Part shown: piece by piece, positions 9,674-22,096 of the stretch | Position numbering within the stretch: position 1 is the stretch's first letter | Layout: the number at the start of each line of letters is the position of its first letter | NCBI RefSeq assembly: GCF_028640845.1 | Contig: NC_080542.1 | Coordinates: forward strand, 134,905,080 to 134,969,079 | Length of the DNA stretch: 64,000 bases | Source: Ahaetulla prasina | Taxonomy: Eukaryota > Chordata > Lepidosauria > Squamata > Colubridae | Direction of reading: 5' to 3' | Notes under the pieces: model-generated | Seen by the model: only the letters and a program-made list of their open reading frames with translations | Told to the model about the DNA's origin: nothing | The model's database searches: none | Position numbers and translations under genes: made by a program

Positions 9674-10564
9674 GCTGATTTCTGACATCCAGAGAGAAAA
9701 CGTCTGCTTTAAATGAGATTCTGTATCTCGCCCACTCGGGTGAGTGGTTTAAAGTATGAACCTCATTTTAATATGCAATGCATGAGGGCAGCTCACCTGC
9801 CCCCACCCCATCTCGTTGGATTTATCCAAGTACCACTGCCACTTGCAATTACAAAACAAAAGTGCAAAAAAACTGGCTGTGAGGGAAGCCATGACCTGTA
9901 TGATGTAGCTTATTTTGCCCTGCATTTATTCAATATACAACTGCCCTATAATTTCTGGCAGCCCTCTGATCTGTTAGCCAGTTACAAAGTCACACCTTCA
10001 TTACATCCTCCATTCCCAGTTTCAAGTAGCTTGTCATATCTACTGATTGTACTCAAAGGGAAATTTACATGGATCTGTTTCGACTAGCCCCAGGAAAAGG
10101 AGAAAAGGGAAACCAATCTGATACTCCCTCTCATGGAGTCATCAGCTTTTTCCTGAAGACCTCAGGAGATGCCACGAACTGTCTGCTGGAAAGCAAAGCT
10201 CCATCAGCAAATATGCCACTGCTTATCAAAATCTAAGCTGGTTTTTGCTTTGACCAAAATGTCAAGGTGTCATTCTCTTCCCGGCCGTTTGCTAAATTAT
10301 TTGTGAAGTTGCTTAAGGCAACCAAAGGTCAAGGAAACTATTGCATGGGTGGTCTTTGTCTTTCCTATGTGCCATCAGCAATACTGAAAATTAAAGAGTT
10401 TCACAATATTTGAGCTGCACCAATATGGAGTTTCAAACAAAGCTGACTGATGTTGCTATTATTTTCTGGAATTTATAAATCCAGTTATGCAATAAATGAG
10501 GAAACCCTGCATTGTTTACTCTAGGGTTTAAATCACCAAATCCCACCTTCTCTCAGCTGCCCTA
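9674..10564. other. Unassigned sequence
   Basis: No repeat termini or gene evidence seen. Confidence 0.45.
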
Positions 10565-11010
10565 CTGATCATAGAATCCCATCTTTGTAAGGTTGGAAGA
10601 GACCTTGGTGGGTCTCCTAATCCAACCCCTGTCCAGATCATGAATCCTTATATCATCCAAGACAACTGGCTGACAAACATTGCATAAAATTCTCCAGGTC
10701 TCGTGCTTTCACGCATCCAGTAGACAGATTGGTCCACTGCATAGTCAGGACATTTTTCTTTATTTCAAGTTTGAATCTCTGTCTCTTCTACCTGTTGCTT
10801 CTTGTCTTATCTTTTGATGCTACAAGAGAGTGTTTGTCAACCTTGGCAACTTTAAGATGTGTGGACTTCCACAGATCCACAGATCTTAAAATTGCCAAGG
10901 ATGAGCCACATTGCTGTAGAGAATAAAGCCAGGTTATCATCTTTTTGGTAGTCTTTCAAATATTTGAAGATTGCTGTGATGCTTCTTTTTAACCTGTTTC
11001 AAATCCAGTT
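10565..11010 (-). mobile_element. CR1-type LINE 3' end, 5'-truncated
   Basis: The + strand reads 'atagaatccc...ggttggaagagacc...ccaaccc', the antisense of the widely shared CR1 3' region. 'ttggtccactgcatagtcagg' and 'tgttgcttcttgtctta' follow. A foldback MITE at about 10829-10915 interrupts it. Confidence 0.65.
10829..10915. mobile_element. Short foldback MITE inside CR1
   Basis: Arms 'tgtcaaccttggcaactttaa' (less 1 base at the end) and 'ttaaaattgccaagg' enclose a short core. The host CR1 resumes afterwards with 'gaataaagccaggttatcat'. Flanking duplication is weak. Confidence 0.5.
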
Positions 11011-14000
11011 CCTCCAAGCTAATTATTAGCTGACACAGTATATGAATACAATTTTCTTGGCTAGAAGAAACTAGGCTGTTAAATGACTGTCAAATATGGA
11101 CCAGCTGCCTTCTTGACAGTCTACTTATTGCACTGTGGAGAAACACTTATACTGTAGGTGGAGTACAATATGTGGGTTTACTCTTTTTTTATAGAAGGTA
11201 CAATTATCTCAAATTGTCCATAGCCGTCCCAGCTTCCTATGCAACTATCAAATTCCTAAAAAATAAATCACAAGATAATTTTTCCAAAGCAACTTACTCA
11301 GTAGTGGAGCTACACTTCTTTCTTATAGGTAATCCTATTCTTGAGGTGCATATGGAGAATTTCTCATTTCTCTGCAGAAATCCATAGCCTTAATCCAATT
11401 TCTCTCCCATCAAATTTGGTGGAGAATTTTGGAAAGCCATTCTGGCTCAGCATTAATATAAATTGGGCTCGAGGAAGGAGATATACTTTTATATATAACT
11501 TGAAATTTATGTGGCTAGTTTCAAAGTATCAGCATTTCTGCAGAAAGGAAGTTTGTGTTCCTGGTACAAGAGCCAGGGAAAACAAATGAACATCAAAAGA
11601 AGGGGCAAAATTTTCATAACTACCCCAGGATTATTTGATTTGATGACATGATCTTCCAGGGGATGCCCCATATTTTGAAATCACATCAAATTTTGTCATT
11701 TAAGAAAGCCCTAAAAATATAGCATTTAACAGGCATTGCAACAAGGCAATCTGCATTGACTTTGCATTGATACTGATATATTTTCCTATTTATTCATTGA
11801 TTGATTCATTGATTGATTCGTTCATTCATTCATTCATATCCAATCTTTATTATTTTTTATAAACAACAAGTGAACTTATATAATACTCCTTTTCCCTCCT
11901 ATTTGTAGTTAGTGTTCTTTTACTGTATTTTTAGGTTTTACGTATTGTATGTCACCTAGAATTGCTTCAGCAAGTGAGTTGGCTTGTAAATTGACTGAAG
12001 GCAGAAAAAAAATAATAAATCCCTATCAGCTATTGCCACATTTCAGTCAAGAAAAAGACTGGGCAGCTGAGAAGAGTGACACTGCCTCTTCCCTGCCCAG
12101 CAACAGCTCCATAAGTGTCTTCTTGTTAAGTAATACAAAAGAAACTAGATTCTCTTGATGCAGACCCAGATTGCCATGTCTTCTTAAAAGGCCAGGAAGC
12201 GTGGGCTTAGGAAGGAGGCAGAAATTGCATTTCAGCTGACAGTAGCAAAGGAGTTCACAAAATTTTATTTACTCCCCTTTTATTAACAAGTCCTGAGGAA
12301 AATAATTTCTGGACAGCTGATACCAAAGATCTTCAAAGTTACATCCCAAAGGAACACATTCCAAGGGACATATAGTATGTAAGTACTAAATAGGAGGGGA
12401 TCCCCCAATCCCCCCCCAAAACATTGAAAAGGCAAGATACCAGTTTTTTTAGTATCACTGTACCACCTCTTGTGAAATAGAGAATTTGCTCACCTGTGTC
12501 ACAGAAGATAAAATTATTTTCCTCAATGGAGTAAGACAAACAAAATATTTGTTAGATAATGTCCAGTGCTTCAAAGACATCAGATATTTTTAAAACTTCC
12601 TTTGATATGGCACTGTGATGTATTTTTTTATCCCCCTGAGCATATATAGAGTTTGAAGTTTAGGTTATGTTTTCTGGGAAACAGACTAGAAGAATGGACC
12701 ACAACAGAAGAGAAGAACAGATTTCTCTTGATATTTCAGTGCTGTATGAAACCAATAATTCAGTGCCGACACGGTGATGACATTGTGAGGTGGGAAGCAT
12801 GAAATATCTACAGAAGATCCTTTGTTCAGCTTTTTTTTTTTCTGCGACCAGTGATTTGGGTTGTCAGGAGAAGGCATAAAACAAATTTTAGATTCTAAAA
12901 AGGCATCTTTATGGAAGATCCTAATATATCTCTTGAATGATAGATGAAAACCAAACCAAGTTCTGTGGTAGAATTTTATTTTATTTTATTTTATTAAAAA
13001 AACAGTTCCAGTTTGTGTGTTCCTGATGGATGTTGCTAATGGAAATGATTTATGATGTAGATGGGAAAAATGATTATTAAAAATGTGTTCAACAATAAAA
13101 TTGTTAGTTGATAGGATTTTGTGAGTCCTTTTTTTTTTTTTGCTGATCTGTCCAGTAGATCATCTTTAATTTAAGAGTTGCTTCACTGCTTGTATTTATT
13201 ATTTTATCATTTTAAGCATTCCCATTAATGTAGTAGTAGCTGAAGATTTTTGAAAACTGTGCATCAAACATATACAAGTACAAAAGTATATATGCAACTA
13301 TTAGTTTGAAATTACTGTTTTTGTATTCCTGAATCATGCTAAACCAATATTTTTATAATCATTATTTATTAGAACCATAGTTACAAGACAGGTTTCTTTA
13401 TAATTACAGGCCATAGTAGGTGAGTTTGCACACCTGGATTTTGAATTTGTTTCTTCTTCTCCTCCTCCTCCCTTCTTCCTCCTCTTCCTCTCCTACTTTT
13501 TCCTCCTCCTCCCCTTCCCCTTCTTCTTACTCTTTTCTTCTTCCTTGCCCCCTCCCTTCCCCTCCTCCCTCTTCCTCCTCCTCCCTTCTCCTTCCCCTTC
13601 CTGATGGAGCTATTAGCTACAACATTCTGCTTTACAGTCTTAGATGAAACTATACAATTGTGGTACTTTGAATGCATCCAGGTGGCATGCAATTTTCTAT
13701 TTAAGTCTAGAAAAATTAATTAGGCATTATCTGCCTTGGTGACAATTTACTAACCCATTCCCGTGTGCTCAACTGAAGCATATTTAGAAATAAACAAAAA
13801 TGCTAATATTCCATAAGATTTACATCCTTTCTCTTCCAAAGTAAAGAGGCAGTATAAAACTCTGTTCCATCTGGAGCTTTCTTAACTGCTCATGGAAGTT
13901 ACAAAACCATAGCAATTCACTAGGAGTTACAATTTCTGCCTCATTTTTCATTTCTATTATGTTGCCTCTCCTTGAAAAAGTTTTGACAAAATTGGAGTTT

Positions 14001-14299
14001 CCCTTCAAGAAGAGGATGGCCAGTATTAGCAAAAGTTGCCCCTGTTCTTTCTTTTTCTTCTATGCTTTAGATAAAAATGTCTGGGTAAATGCAGCACTTT
14101 GATTTTGCAAATGGGTAGATGATGGCACAATTTAATGCCAGGGAAAGCTATTTAACTTCTGCCAGGTAAAACTCAGAATCCTTTTAAGTTCTAATTTGAG
14201 GAGAGTTGATGAGAGTTCAAAGAAGCTTTATCATAGGCTCCAAAATCTACCTATCAAATGGAAATAGCTAAAAAAATATAGTACTAAGATTATTGTTTG

Positions 14300-14338
<39 letters not shown>

Positions 14339-14440
14339 AATCCAGGCCACCTTCAAAGAAAAAAAAGAGACAGGCTTGGAGTCATTCCACTTCTTCTTCA
14401 AGATGACAAACACAGGTTGTCCTTGAGCCATCACCATTCA
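11011..14440. other. Unassigned sequence with pyrimidine and TG tracts
   Basis: Largely unrecognised AT-rich DNA. A CT-rich strand-biased tract spans about 13447-13600, a (TTTTA)-like run lies near 12975-12995, and (TG)n lies at about 14300-14335. Open frames here are repeat-driven or lack homology that I can recognise. Confidence 0.45.
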
Positions 14441-14788
14441 TTGTGTGACAGTTCAAAGTTATGAAGGCATGGAACAAAAAGATTTAAAATTGATCCTCAA
14501 AGTTCTGGCTGTCCCTGTGGTCACATGAACAAAATTTAAGAACTGGGCAGCCATTTCACACTTACATGGTTGCAAGATCTCCATTTGCAACCTTCTGTGT
14601 CTGTTTCCTGCAAGCCAGGTCAATGGGGAATCCATCAGAAACAGTCATAAGTCACTCAGGTATGTCTCCCATACCCCTGGCCTCTTAGCATTCACACACA
14701 CACTTGCACACACTCTCCACCTCTTTTCCCTGGATTCCCTGCACTTTCACAAATGGACAGACCTTTGCTGCCCTCTTTCCTTAGCCTC

Positions 14789-15320
14789 TGTTGTGCCTTG
14801 TCCTCCCTCCTCTCCTCAGCCGGGCCCCTCCCATCTCCTGCTATCCGATTCAGAGTCTGATAATGAGGAGGAACGGCCTGGCATGCCTCCAGCCCACAGC
14901 CCTGGCACCATGCCTGGACAGAATGTCAGGAATGAACAAACAAACCTCACTCCTACAGCGTGTGAGCACGAAGCCAGCCACGTGCTAGAATTGCCAGCAG
15001 CAGATCAGGAGGAGGGGAATTCACAGTGGACAGATCCCCACTTCTGGAGAATTGAGAGGCGACATCAGCAAAAGGAAGGGAGGGGCAGGCCTGGGTAAGT
15101 GCTGAGTCATGGAGCCACACCCCATGGCCTATATAAAGGATCTGCTTTTTGGCATTCCTTGAGTCAAGCAAAGTCTCATCTGGTTTACTGAAGTCACACC
15201 TTGGATTCCTGCCTGCCCTGAGAAATCTGAAAGGAATTTGGCAAAGCTGCAGGGGCTTTGTGGCCACGTTTGATACAGACTTCCCAGACCCGGCCGTCGG
15301 AGGGGGAGGGGGACACGACA
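14789..15320 (+). mobile_element. Solo LTR (TGTTGTG...CACGACA)
   Basis: 532 bp with TG...CA ends and imperfect 7-bp terminal inverted repeats. Both sides carry the 5-bp duplication GCCTC (14784-14788 and 15321-15325). A TATATAAAG box lies near 15132, giving + orientation. No internal retroviral coding remains, as expected after LTR-LTR recombination. The family may be related to the LTR at 30191. Confidence 0.82.
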
Positions 15321-15351
15321 GCCTCCTGCATTTGCACACATCTCATATCCA

Positions 15352-15565
15352 TGGTGGCGCAGTGCTTAGAATGCAGTATTGCAGGCTGACTTTGCAAACT
15401 GCCAGGAGTTCAATCCTGACTGGCTCAAGATTGACTCAGCCTTCCATCCGTCCAAGGTAAAATGAGGACTGAGATTGTTGGGGGCAATACACTGGCTCTG
15501 CAAACCGCATAGAAAGAGCTGTAAAGCAGTGTGAAATGGTATATAGACCTAAGTGCTATTGCTAT
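15352..15565 (+). mobile_element. tRNA-derived SINE, full length
   Basis: Head 'tggcgcagtgcttagaatgcag' region (A box) and 'gttcaatcctg' (B box), then 'aaaatgaggactgagattg', ending 'aagtgctattgctat'. Same family as 1927-2062 and 58670-58893. Confidence 0.8.
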
Positions 15566-15612
15566 CCACTTTTCCTGATCTCCCTGCATTTACACACCCC
15601 ACGCCCCCTTTC

Positions 15613-15882
15613 CAGGGGTGAAATCCAGCAGGTTCTGACAGGTTCTGGAGAACCGGTAGCAGAAATTTTGAGTAGTTCAGAGAATCAGCAAATACCACCT
15701 TTGGCTGGCCCGGAGTGGGGTGGGAATGGAGATTTTGCAATATCCTTCCCCCAGGATTGAGGAGAGGATGGGAATTTTGCAATATCCTTGCCCAAAGAGT
15801 GGGGAGGGAATGGGGATTTTGCAATATCCTTCCCCTGCTATGCCCACCAAGCCACTCCCACAAAATTTGGATTTCACCACTG
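15613..15882 (-). mobile_element. hAT-type element with minisatellite core, inverted copy
   Basis: Ends CAGGGGTGAAATCC and GGATTTCACCACTG. Eight-bp duplications are cccctttc (15605-15612) and tccctttc (15883-15890), 7 of 8. The core has about three units of the reverse complement of the 9340-9580 minisatellite ('gattttgcaatatccttccc'). Confidence 0.75.
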
Positions 15883-16330
15883 TCCCTTTCCCTGTCTTCT
15901 TTGCACTCACATGCAGCCTGGACTCTTTTTCTCTGGCTTTTCTGCATTCAGAAATGAACATATAATCCATGTCTTCTTTCCGTAGCCTTCCTGCACTCAC
16001 TACACATATATGAACCTTATGCCATATTTCATATTTCACAGCCTTCCTGGGCTTGCACCACACTGCACCACCTCTTCCTACATTTATGCAGCCTGTGCCG
16101 AGTCTTCCAGGACCCCGCCATAACCCTGGGGCATCCCCATAGTCTTTACTTGAGACTCCTTCTGCTTCCTGATTAACAATTGAAGTTTCTGGAATTATGA
16201 TAACCACCAGGAATGCCTGGATTGCAGTCGCTAATCACGTGATATCACACTTTATGATCACATGATTTTGTGATGGCCATTCCAGTTTCAACTGCAGTTG
16301 TAACTCAAGAACCATCTATAAGCCAACAGA

Positions 16331-16805
16331 CTTGAATGCCACCAGAACTGAAATCCTGGGTTTAAAAAATTTAGAACTACGCCACCTTCGACATGACCTG
16401 AGTTTAACTCATAGAATCATCTATTGCAATGTCCTTCCTGTTGAAGACTACTTCAGCTTCAATCACAACAATACGAGAGCAAACAATAGATTTAAACTTA
16501 ATGTTAATTGATTGCAGAAAATATGACTTCAGTAACAGAGTTAATGCTTGGAATATACTACCTGACTCTGTGGTCTCTTCCCAAAATCCCCAAAGCTTTA
16601 ACCAAAAACTGTCTACTATTGACCTCACCCTATTCCTAAGAGGTCTGTAAGGGGCGTGCATAAGAGCACAAAAGTGCCTGCTGTTCCTGTCCTATTGTTC
16701 CCTTTCATTATATCCAATTAATATAGTTATTACATACTCATACTCATATATATGCTTATATATTGTACAGTTATTTCATACTTATGCTTATATATACTGT
16801 GTGAC
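16331..16805 (+). mobile_element. Non-LTR LINE 3' fragment with RT C-terminus
   Basis: The + frame around 16429-16650 encodes a piece with FSNRVNAWNILPDSVV, the kind of 'N.WN.LP..VV' block found at the C-terminus of CR1/L2-like reverse transcriptases. A TA-rich 3' UTR follows. It is 5'-truncated and contains no catalytic domain. The exact clade is unknown. Confidence 0.55.
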
Positions 16806-16813
16806 AATATATA

Positions 16814-17257
<444 letters not shown>

Positions 17258-17278
17258 GATCTTTGGTTATATATATAT

Positions 17279-17569
17279 CAGGGATGTCAAACTCAAGACC
17301 CCTGGGTCAGATCCTGCCCACAGGGTGCTTAGAGACTTGACATAGCAAAGGACCGGCCCATGGTGCCTCTGCTAGCAAGAACAGGGCACAAAGGGGCCAT
17401 GTGCTGTTTTCGGCCTGGATGGCCTTTTGCAGCACTCTGCCAGCCAAAATGGGGCGCGGGGAACCATGCGCAGATGTCCCATCTGCCATCTGTCCCACCT
17501 CAGCCAGCCCATGGAGGAAAACTACAATGCTGATCCGGCCCTGGAAAAAAATCCAGTTTGACACCCCTG
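17279..17569. mobile_element. hAT-type element (CAGGGGTGTCAAACTC family)
   Basis: Begins CAGGGATGTCAAACTC and ends with GTTTGACACCCCTG. Flanked by atatatat (17271-17278) and atctatat (17570-17577), 7 of 8. No transposase coding. A second member is at 62321-62904. Confidence 0.75.
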
Positions 17570-17577
17570 ATCTATAT

Positions 17578-18635
17578 TATTCATCAGGTTGAGATTCTTT
17601 GGATCAAACCTCACAGGTTTCCTGCCTCCCTGCAAAAACCACCCTGTCAGAAGCTCTTTCAAGAAAGTAGGCCAAGAGCGATGAAGGCAGGAATTCTGCA
17701 GCAGGAAGCCTCCCTGCCTCACCTGTATGAGCTCAGGTCTGCATTTACGTTTTGCTTCAGTGCTCCTGAAGGCCCTGCCAGGCAAAAAAAGATGAGCAGG
17801 ATGGGAGCTGCAAACAAGCATCCAATCCATTCTGGTGTTTTAGAGTGTCTTCTAGACAGAGAAAGCAGGTTACTTCCAGCTCATCAATTTTCTTGTAAGA
17901 CACAACAATCCTGAGCCTCTGAAAGTTGCCTTACAGGAGGATTCCTCAGTTCTGCACTTTGTGAATTAATTGGATTTTTGCAGACTGACCCATTGCCAGG
18001 AGAGTTATGGTAGAATGTATATTTAAATGTATAATTTCAGTGGTATTAGGTATGTCAAATGCCTAATTCTAAACATTTTAATGATGCCCATTGGCCTAAA
18101 TTGACAGAATATCATCTTAGCGATATATGTGGTTTGCTTTAGGGTGATGGGTTGTCTTTGTCTATGACTTATGGCTGAACTGTAATGTACAGGCAACCAA
18201 TTATGGCCTAATTAACAAAGCATGGTTTGCTTAACCTTTTTCTTTTTTTTCTTTTTTTTAGTAAATCACAATGGTGAGATTTACAATATGCTACATGCTT
18301 TGCCCTGTCTCCAAAACATTTCTCAAGAAAAATCTTTCATAATGCTGCTTTTCCATTTGTTTTTAAAAAAAATGGACAGATCCCTGGGAAAGTTGCTGTC
18401 ACGTTTGATCAGAAATGTTTGATCAGAAACCTACTGCAGGGAAAGAATTAAGCATCTTTTTTCCCCATTGCTGTTAAGTCAGATTTGCACACATACACCA
18501 GATCCATATTATTAAAAAACTCATCTGTCTTTGGACCTGAAATATATAAGACTTTGTTCTGAATAAGAACAGACAGTATTTAAACATAGGTAAAGGAGTC
18601 CCTGCAGATTTTATTCAACTAGTTGTTGCCAACTA
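17578..18635. other. Unassigned sequence
   Basis: No repeat family or exon recognised. The open frames across 17522-17914 show no domain. Confidence 0.45.
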
Positions 18636-18639
18636 TAGG

Positions 18640-18915
18640 GGGTTGTGGTGCCATTTCCATTTCAATTGAGCCAGCACAATCCAAAGACATTTCTGTGGTC
18701 ATGTGGCCAGCATTATATCACAGAGCACTGTTACATTCCCACCGAAGTGTTCCTATTTATCTACTTACATATGCATGCTTTTCAACTGCTAGATTGGCAG
18801 GAGCTGGAGAGAAGACGGGAGCTCGCCCATCTCATGGCACTCGGGTCTCAAACCTGGGCTGAAGCTTTCCAGCTAAAAAGCTCAGCATCTTAACTACCGA
18901 GTCACCACGCTGCAC
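18640..18915 (-). mobile_element. Sauria-type SINE, diverged
   Basis: Reverse-complement order of the body at 1566-1926: 'gacatttctgtggtcatgtgg', 'ggcaggagctgg', 'cgggagctcgccc', 'gctcagcatcttaactacc', ending in the tRNA-like head. The tail is degraded. Confidence 0.7.
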
Positions 18916-19160
18916 CAATAAACATATGTATACATGTATTCTTTTGGAAGTTATTCATCCAATGAAGATGAAAATTTAACTTGTTTTAAATGTATATGTC
19001 TTTTTGTGTTTCTGATCTGTTGGCTTTATTGATGATAGTAGATAGGTAACAGATTTATGTGAACATGATGTTTTTGGGTCCTTATTTTCTGTCAATGGAC
19101 AGTGTCCTCCTTCTGGAGGAATAATGCAGAAATACTAATAGCAACAACAACAATAGTAAT

Positions 19161-19437
19161 TGCAGCGTATGCAGCCACGCCTCTTTCTGGCAACGGAGAA
19201 TCATTGCCTATTGGCTGTGATGTTTCCCCTTAACCGGCGGGAGAAATGAGCAGCCGTTATTGGCCAATAGTTGACTGCTGCTATATAAATAGCAGCTGTG
19301 AGAGAAGGTTGCGTTCTCTCGGTAATACTGCCTTTTTACTTGCCGTTTGTTTGTTCTTTTTGCCAGTCAGTCATTAATAAAGAGTTATTGCTTTACCGTC
19401 AAGCCTCCATTCCTTCCTTCAGTCCTCGAATGAAGCA
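19161..19437 (+). mobile_element. Short solo LTR (277 bp)
   Basis: Starts TGCAGCG and ends GAAGCA, with 5-bp duplications GTAAT on both sides (19156-19160, 19438-19442). It contains TATATAAAT near 19281 and AATAAAG near 19377, a normal promoter-to-polyadenylation order on +. No internal region remains. Confidence 0.8.
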
Positions 19438-19729
19438 GTAATAACAATTAGTGGCAGTTTGTGTAACGCCAGTAAACAGCACCATAAAGTACTTGGACAG
19501 TGGTCGATTTTGTAATAACTGGAAAAGTTATGCATAATTATGCAGGATTTCATAGCTTGGGAAGTAACCTTGTTTAGAGTTTTAAATTAGGATTCCAATG
19601 CATAGGGATTCAATTTTTACATAAGATAATGCAGATGGGATAGAAATTAATCGGAAGTTTAATAAGTTAGAGGAAAGGGAGAAAGAGAGAGAGAAAAGAA
19701 AATGTTTGCTAGTTCAATTGAGTAATATA

Positions 19730-20097
19730 CAGGTAGTCCTTGACTTAGGATCACTATTGAACTCAAAAAATTTTTTTGCTAAGGAAGATAGTTGTTAAGT
19801 GAGATTTGTCCCATTTTACAACATTTCTTGCCAGATTTGTTAAGTAAATCACTGCAGTTAATTTACTTTCCCACTGGTTTTTCTTGTCAGAAGGTTGCAA
19901 AAAGATGATCACATGATCCCGGGACGCTGCAACTAACATAAATATGAACCAGTTGCCAATCATCTGAATTTTGATCACATGACCATGGGGATGTTTCAGT
20001 GGTCATACGTGTGAAAAAATGATGATGTTATTTTTTTCAGTGCTGTTATAACTTCGAAAAGTCCCTAAATGAATAATTGTAAGTCAAAGACTGTTAG
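19730..20097. mobile_element. TA-flanked mariner-like MITE, best-delimited copy
   Basis: Begins CAGGTAGTCCTTGACTTA and ends in a degraded complement, with TA on both sides (19728-19729, 20098-20099). It has no coding capacity. Recurrent internal phrases ('gttaagtgag', 'atcacatgacc', 'ataacttcgaaa') define a family scattered through the window. Confidence 0.65.
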
Positions 20098-20321
20098 TAT
20101 GTGTTTGTTCTACTTTAGACAGAACAAACACTTTACTTTGGAAGTGTACAGAGTACAAATGAAACTGAAGTTTTATCCTTTGGAGTTTTCCAACGGGCGA
20201 ATTTTTTAAACTAAGTAGAAATTATATAAGAAGAAAAGTTTCTGGATGTAAAGCGTTTGAATTAGGGATTTTGCCAGAACATCTCAAAATTTACTTCCTG
20301 TTCAGTGTGTACCTTCTAAAG

Positions 20322-20602
20322 CAGGGGTCTCCAACCGTGGCAACTTTAAGCCTGGGGGACTACAACTCCCAGAATTCCCCAGCCAGCTTTTGCTGGCTGG
20401 GGAATTCTGGGAGTTGAAGTCCTCCAGGCTTAAAGTTCCCAAGGTTGGAGACAGTGGTGGGATTCAGCCAGTTCGCACCACTTCAGGAGAACTGGTTGTT
20501 AACTTTCTGAGTAGTTTGGTGAACTGGTTGTTGGAAGAAATCATTAGGGCAGAGAACCGGTTGTTAAATTATTTGAACCCCACCACTGGTTAGAGACCCT
20601 TG
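20322..20602. mobile_element. Foldback hAT-type MITE, split by another
   Basis: CAGGGGTCTCCAACC start, palindromic core around 'cccagaattccccagccagc'. Eight-bp duplications ttctaaag are identical (20314-20321, 20603-20610). Its right arm is interrupted by 20452-20588; the last bases 'ccctt g' resume after that insert. Confidence 0.8.
20452..20588. mobile_element. Nested hAT-type MITE (CAGTGGTGGG family)
   Basis: 137 bp with ends CAGTGGTGGGATTC and GAACCCCACCACTG. Flanks are gttggaga (20444-20451) and gttagaga (20589-20596), 7 of 8, and these lie inside the arm of the outer MITE. Confidence 0.8.
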
Positions 20603-20610
20603 TTCTAAAG

Positions 20611-22090
20611 GATCAGTGCTCTTTTAGCCACCATTTTAAGCATTCTGGTTCAAATCTAGTAGTGATGAAATGAAAAACACAAACAGAAAAATGTATTACT
20701 GTATAAATTCAGGATTAAGGGAAAAGTGATTAAAGCAAATATGACTCTCAAGTGATCTTGCATGCTATTTGGCCAATATTGATGTCCAGTAAAGTAAATT
20801 TCTGTTGTATTCTAGCAATTGGATTGCATATTCTCTCTATATGGCAGTAATCATAACTATAAACTGCAACTCAAAACTTGACCATTTAGCTAAAATCAAC
20901 ATTTGAAATTGCCTCAAATCTTTCCCAAATTCTTCTACCTTTCTGTTTCTCCTGCAGTCAACTCTGCTTTCCTCTAAGCGTTTTGTCCCTTCATATCAAG
21001 ACACCTATGGGTACTTTTTCTATTTTCCTCTTCCTTTCTACTTTCTGAAATCACTTGTCATCAATTTGTGATATTTCTTGATTTTGTATCCATACTGATT
21101 CCTTTCCTTTGCTTTCTTTTTCCTTTATTGTCCTCTTTTTTCTTCCCTTCCCTTTTTCCTATCCTCTTTTCTATTTTTCCTTCCCCTTCCTTTTTTTCTT
21201 TCTTCTTTTCTATTTTTCCTTTACTTTTTCCATTCCTTTCATCTTTTATTTTTATTTTCCCTTCCCTTCCCTCTCCTCCCCCTTTCCTTCTTTCTTTTCC
21301 TTTCCTTTCCTTATTTTCCTTCCCTTACCCCTTTCCTTTCCTTTTTTTCTTTTCCTTTCCTTATTTTGCTTCCCTTCCCTTCCCTCCCTCCTTTCCCCCC
21401 TTTCCTTTCCTTTCCTTTCTTCCACCATTCTGACGTTTTTGTTCTCCAAATTGAAAATGTTACATTTTGTGGTATTACATGTAGTTCAGCCAGTCATTGT
21501 GATCCATGCATATTTATATCTGCATCAGTCAAAATCTAAATCTAAATTCAGATCTAAATCTTGAAGCACTTAAAGATGCAGGGTTAACCTTTGGAGATAA
21601 ATTTCTGCCCAATTATGTATCATCTTCCTAAACTCAGTTCTCTTTAGCCATCAGCCACAAACTACTTTATATATTCAATTTATTCCAATCAGAAAATTAG
21701 GCCTATCAGATTGCCACTGGTAAGATATTTTTTATTACTATAATTTGGAGTAGGTTATGTCCCTTGTTCTTTTTTTAACCTTCATAGTAGGAGAAAATTT
21801 TTCCCCTTTAATTGTCAAGCAAATTATAGCTACAAAATTTGCTTGAGGATTTTTCCAGTCAATTTTGTTCAGCCCTGGATGCTCCATTGTGCTCAGAAGC
21901 TTTTTAAAAGCAGTGACATGGCTGGGTGGATAAAGGAGAAGTAATTTTGTTTTCCCAAGTGCCTTTAAATCTTTTCCTTCACTTTGCCTACGTTTTATAT
22001 TTTCTGGTTCCTCGAGTTTCTCAGCAGACAGATGTTTCCTAACTTTTTTTCTTTGTTTTCTTGCCTGAAGTTTCTCTGTACCTGTTGTAC
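20611..22090. other. Unassigned sequence containing a ~330-bp pyrimidine tract
   Basis: A strand-pure CT tract (CCTTT/TTTCC units) runs from about 21095 to 21425. The F/P/S/L-rich open frames over it are composition artefacts. The remainder is unrecognised. Confidence 0.6.
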
Positions 22091-22096
22091 GATATA

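Larger units (their letters stand above)
14445..16330. mobile_element. Expanded mariner-like MITE copy, broken by later insertions
   Basis: 14445-14660 matches one part of the TA-flanked MITE family ('cagttcaaagttatgaa', 'gtggtcacatgaac', 'ccatttgcaacctt'). 16190-16330 matches another part ('cagttgtaactcaagaacc'). Between them lie low-complexity 'cttcctgcactca'-like degenerate repeats, a solo LTR, a SINE and a hAT. The continuity is an inference from order. Confidence 0.35.

Noticed and set aside
13381..13692. Lys/Arg/Gly-rich open frame on -
   Set aside because: Antisense of a pyrimidine tract, no homology.
15352..15430. tRNA gene
   Set aside because: A and B boxes belong to a SINE head; no foldable complete cloverleaf and a SINE body follows.
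21068..21564. Hydrophobic Phe/Ser/Leu/Pro-rich open frames suggesting membrane proteins
   Set aside because: Purely the translation of a CT-rich tract.
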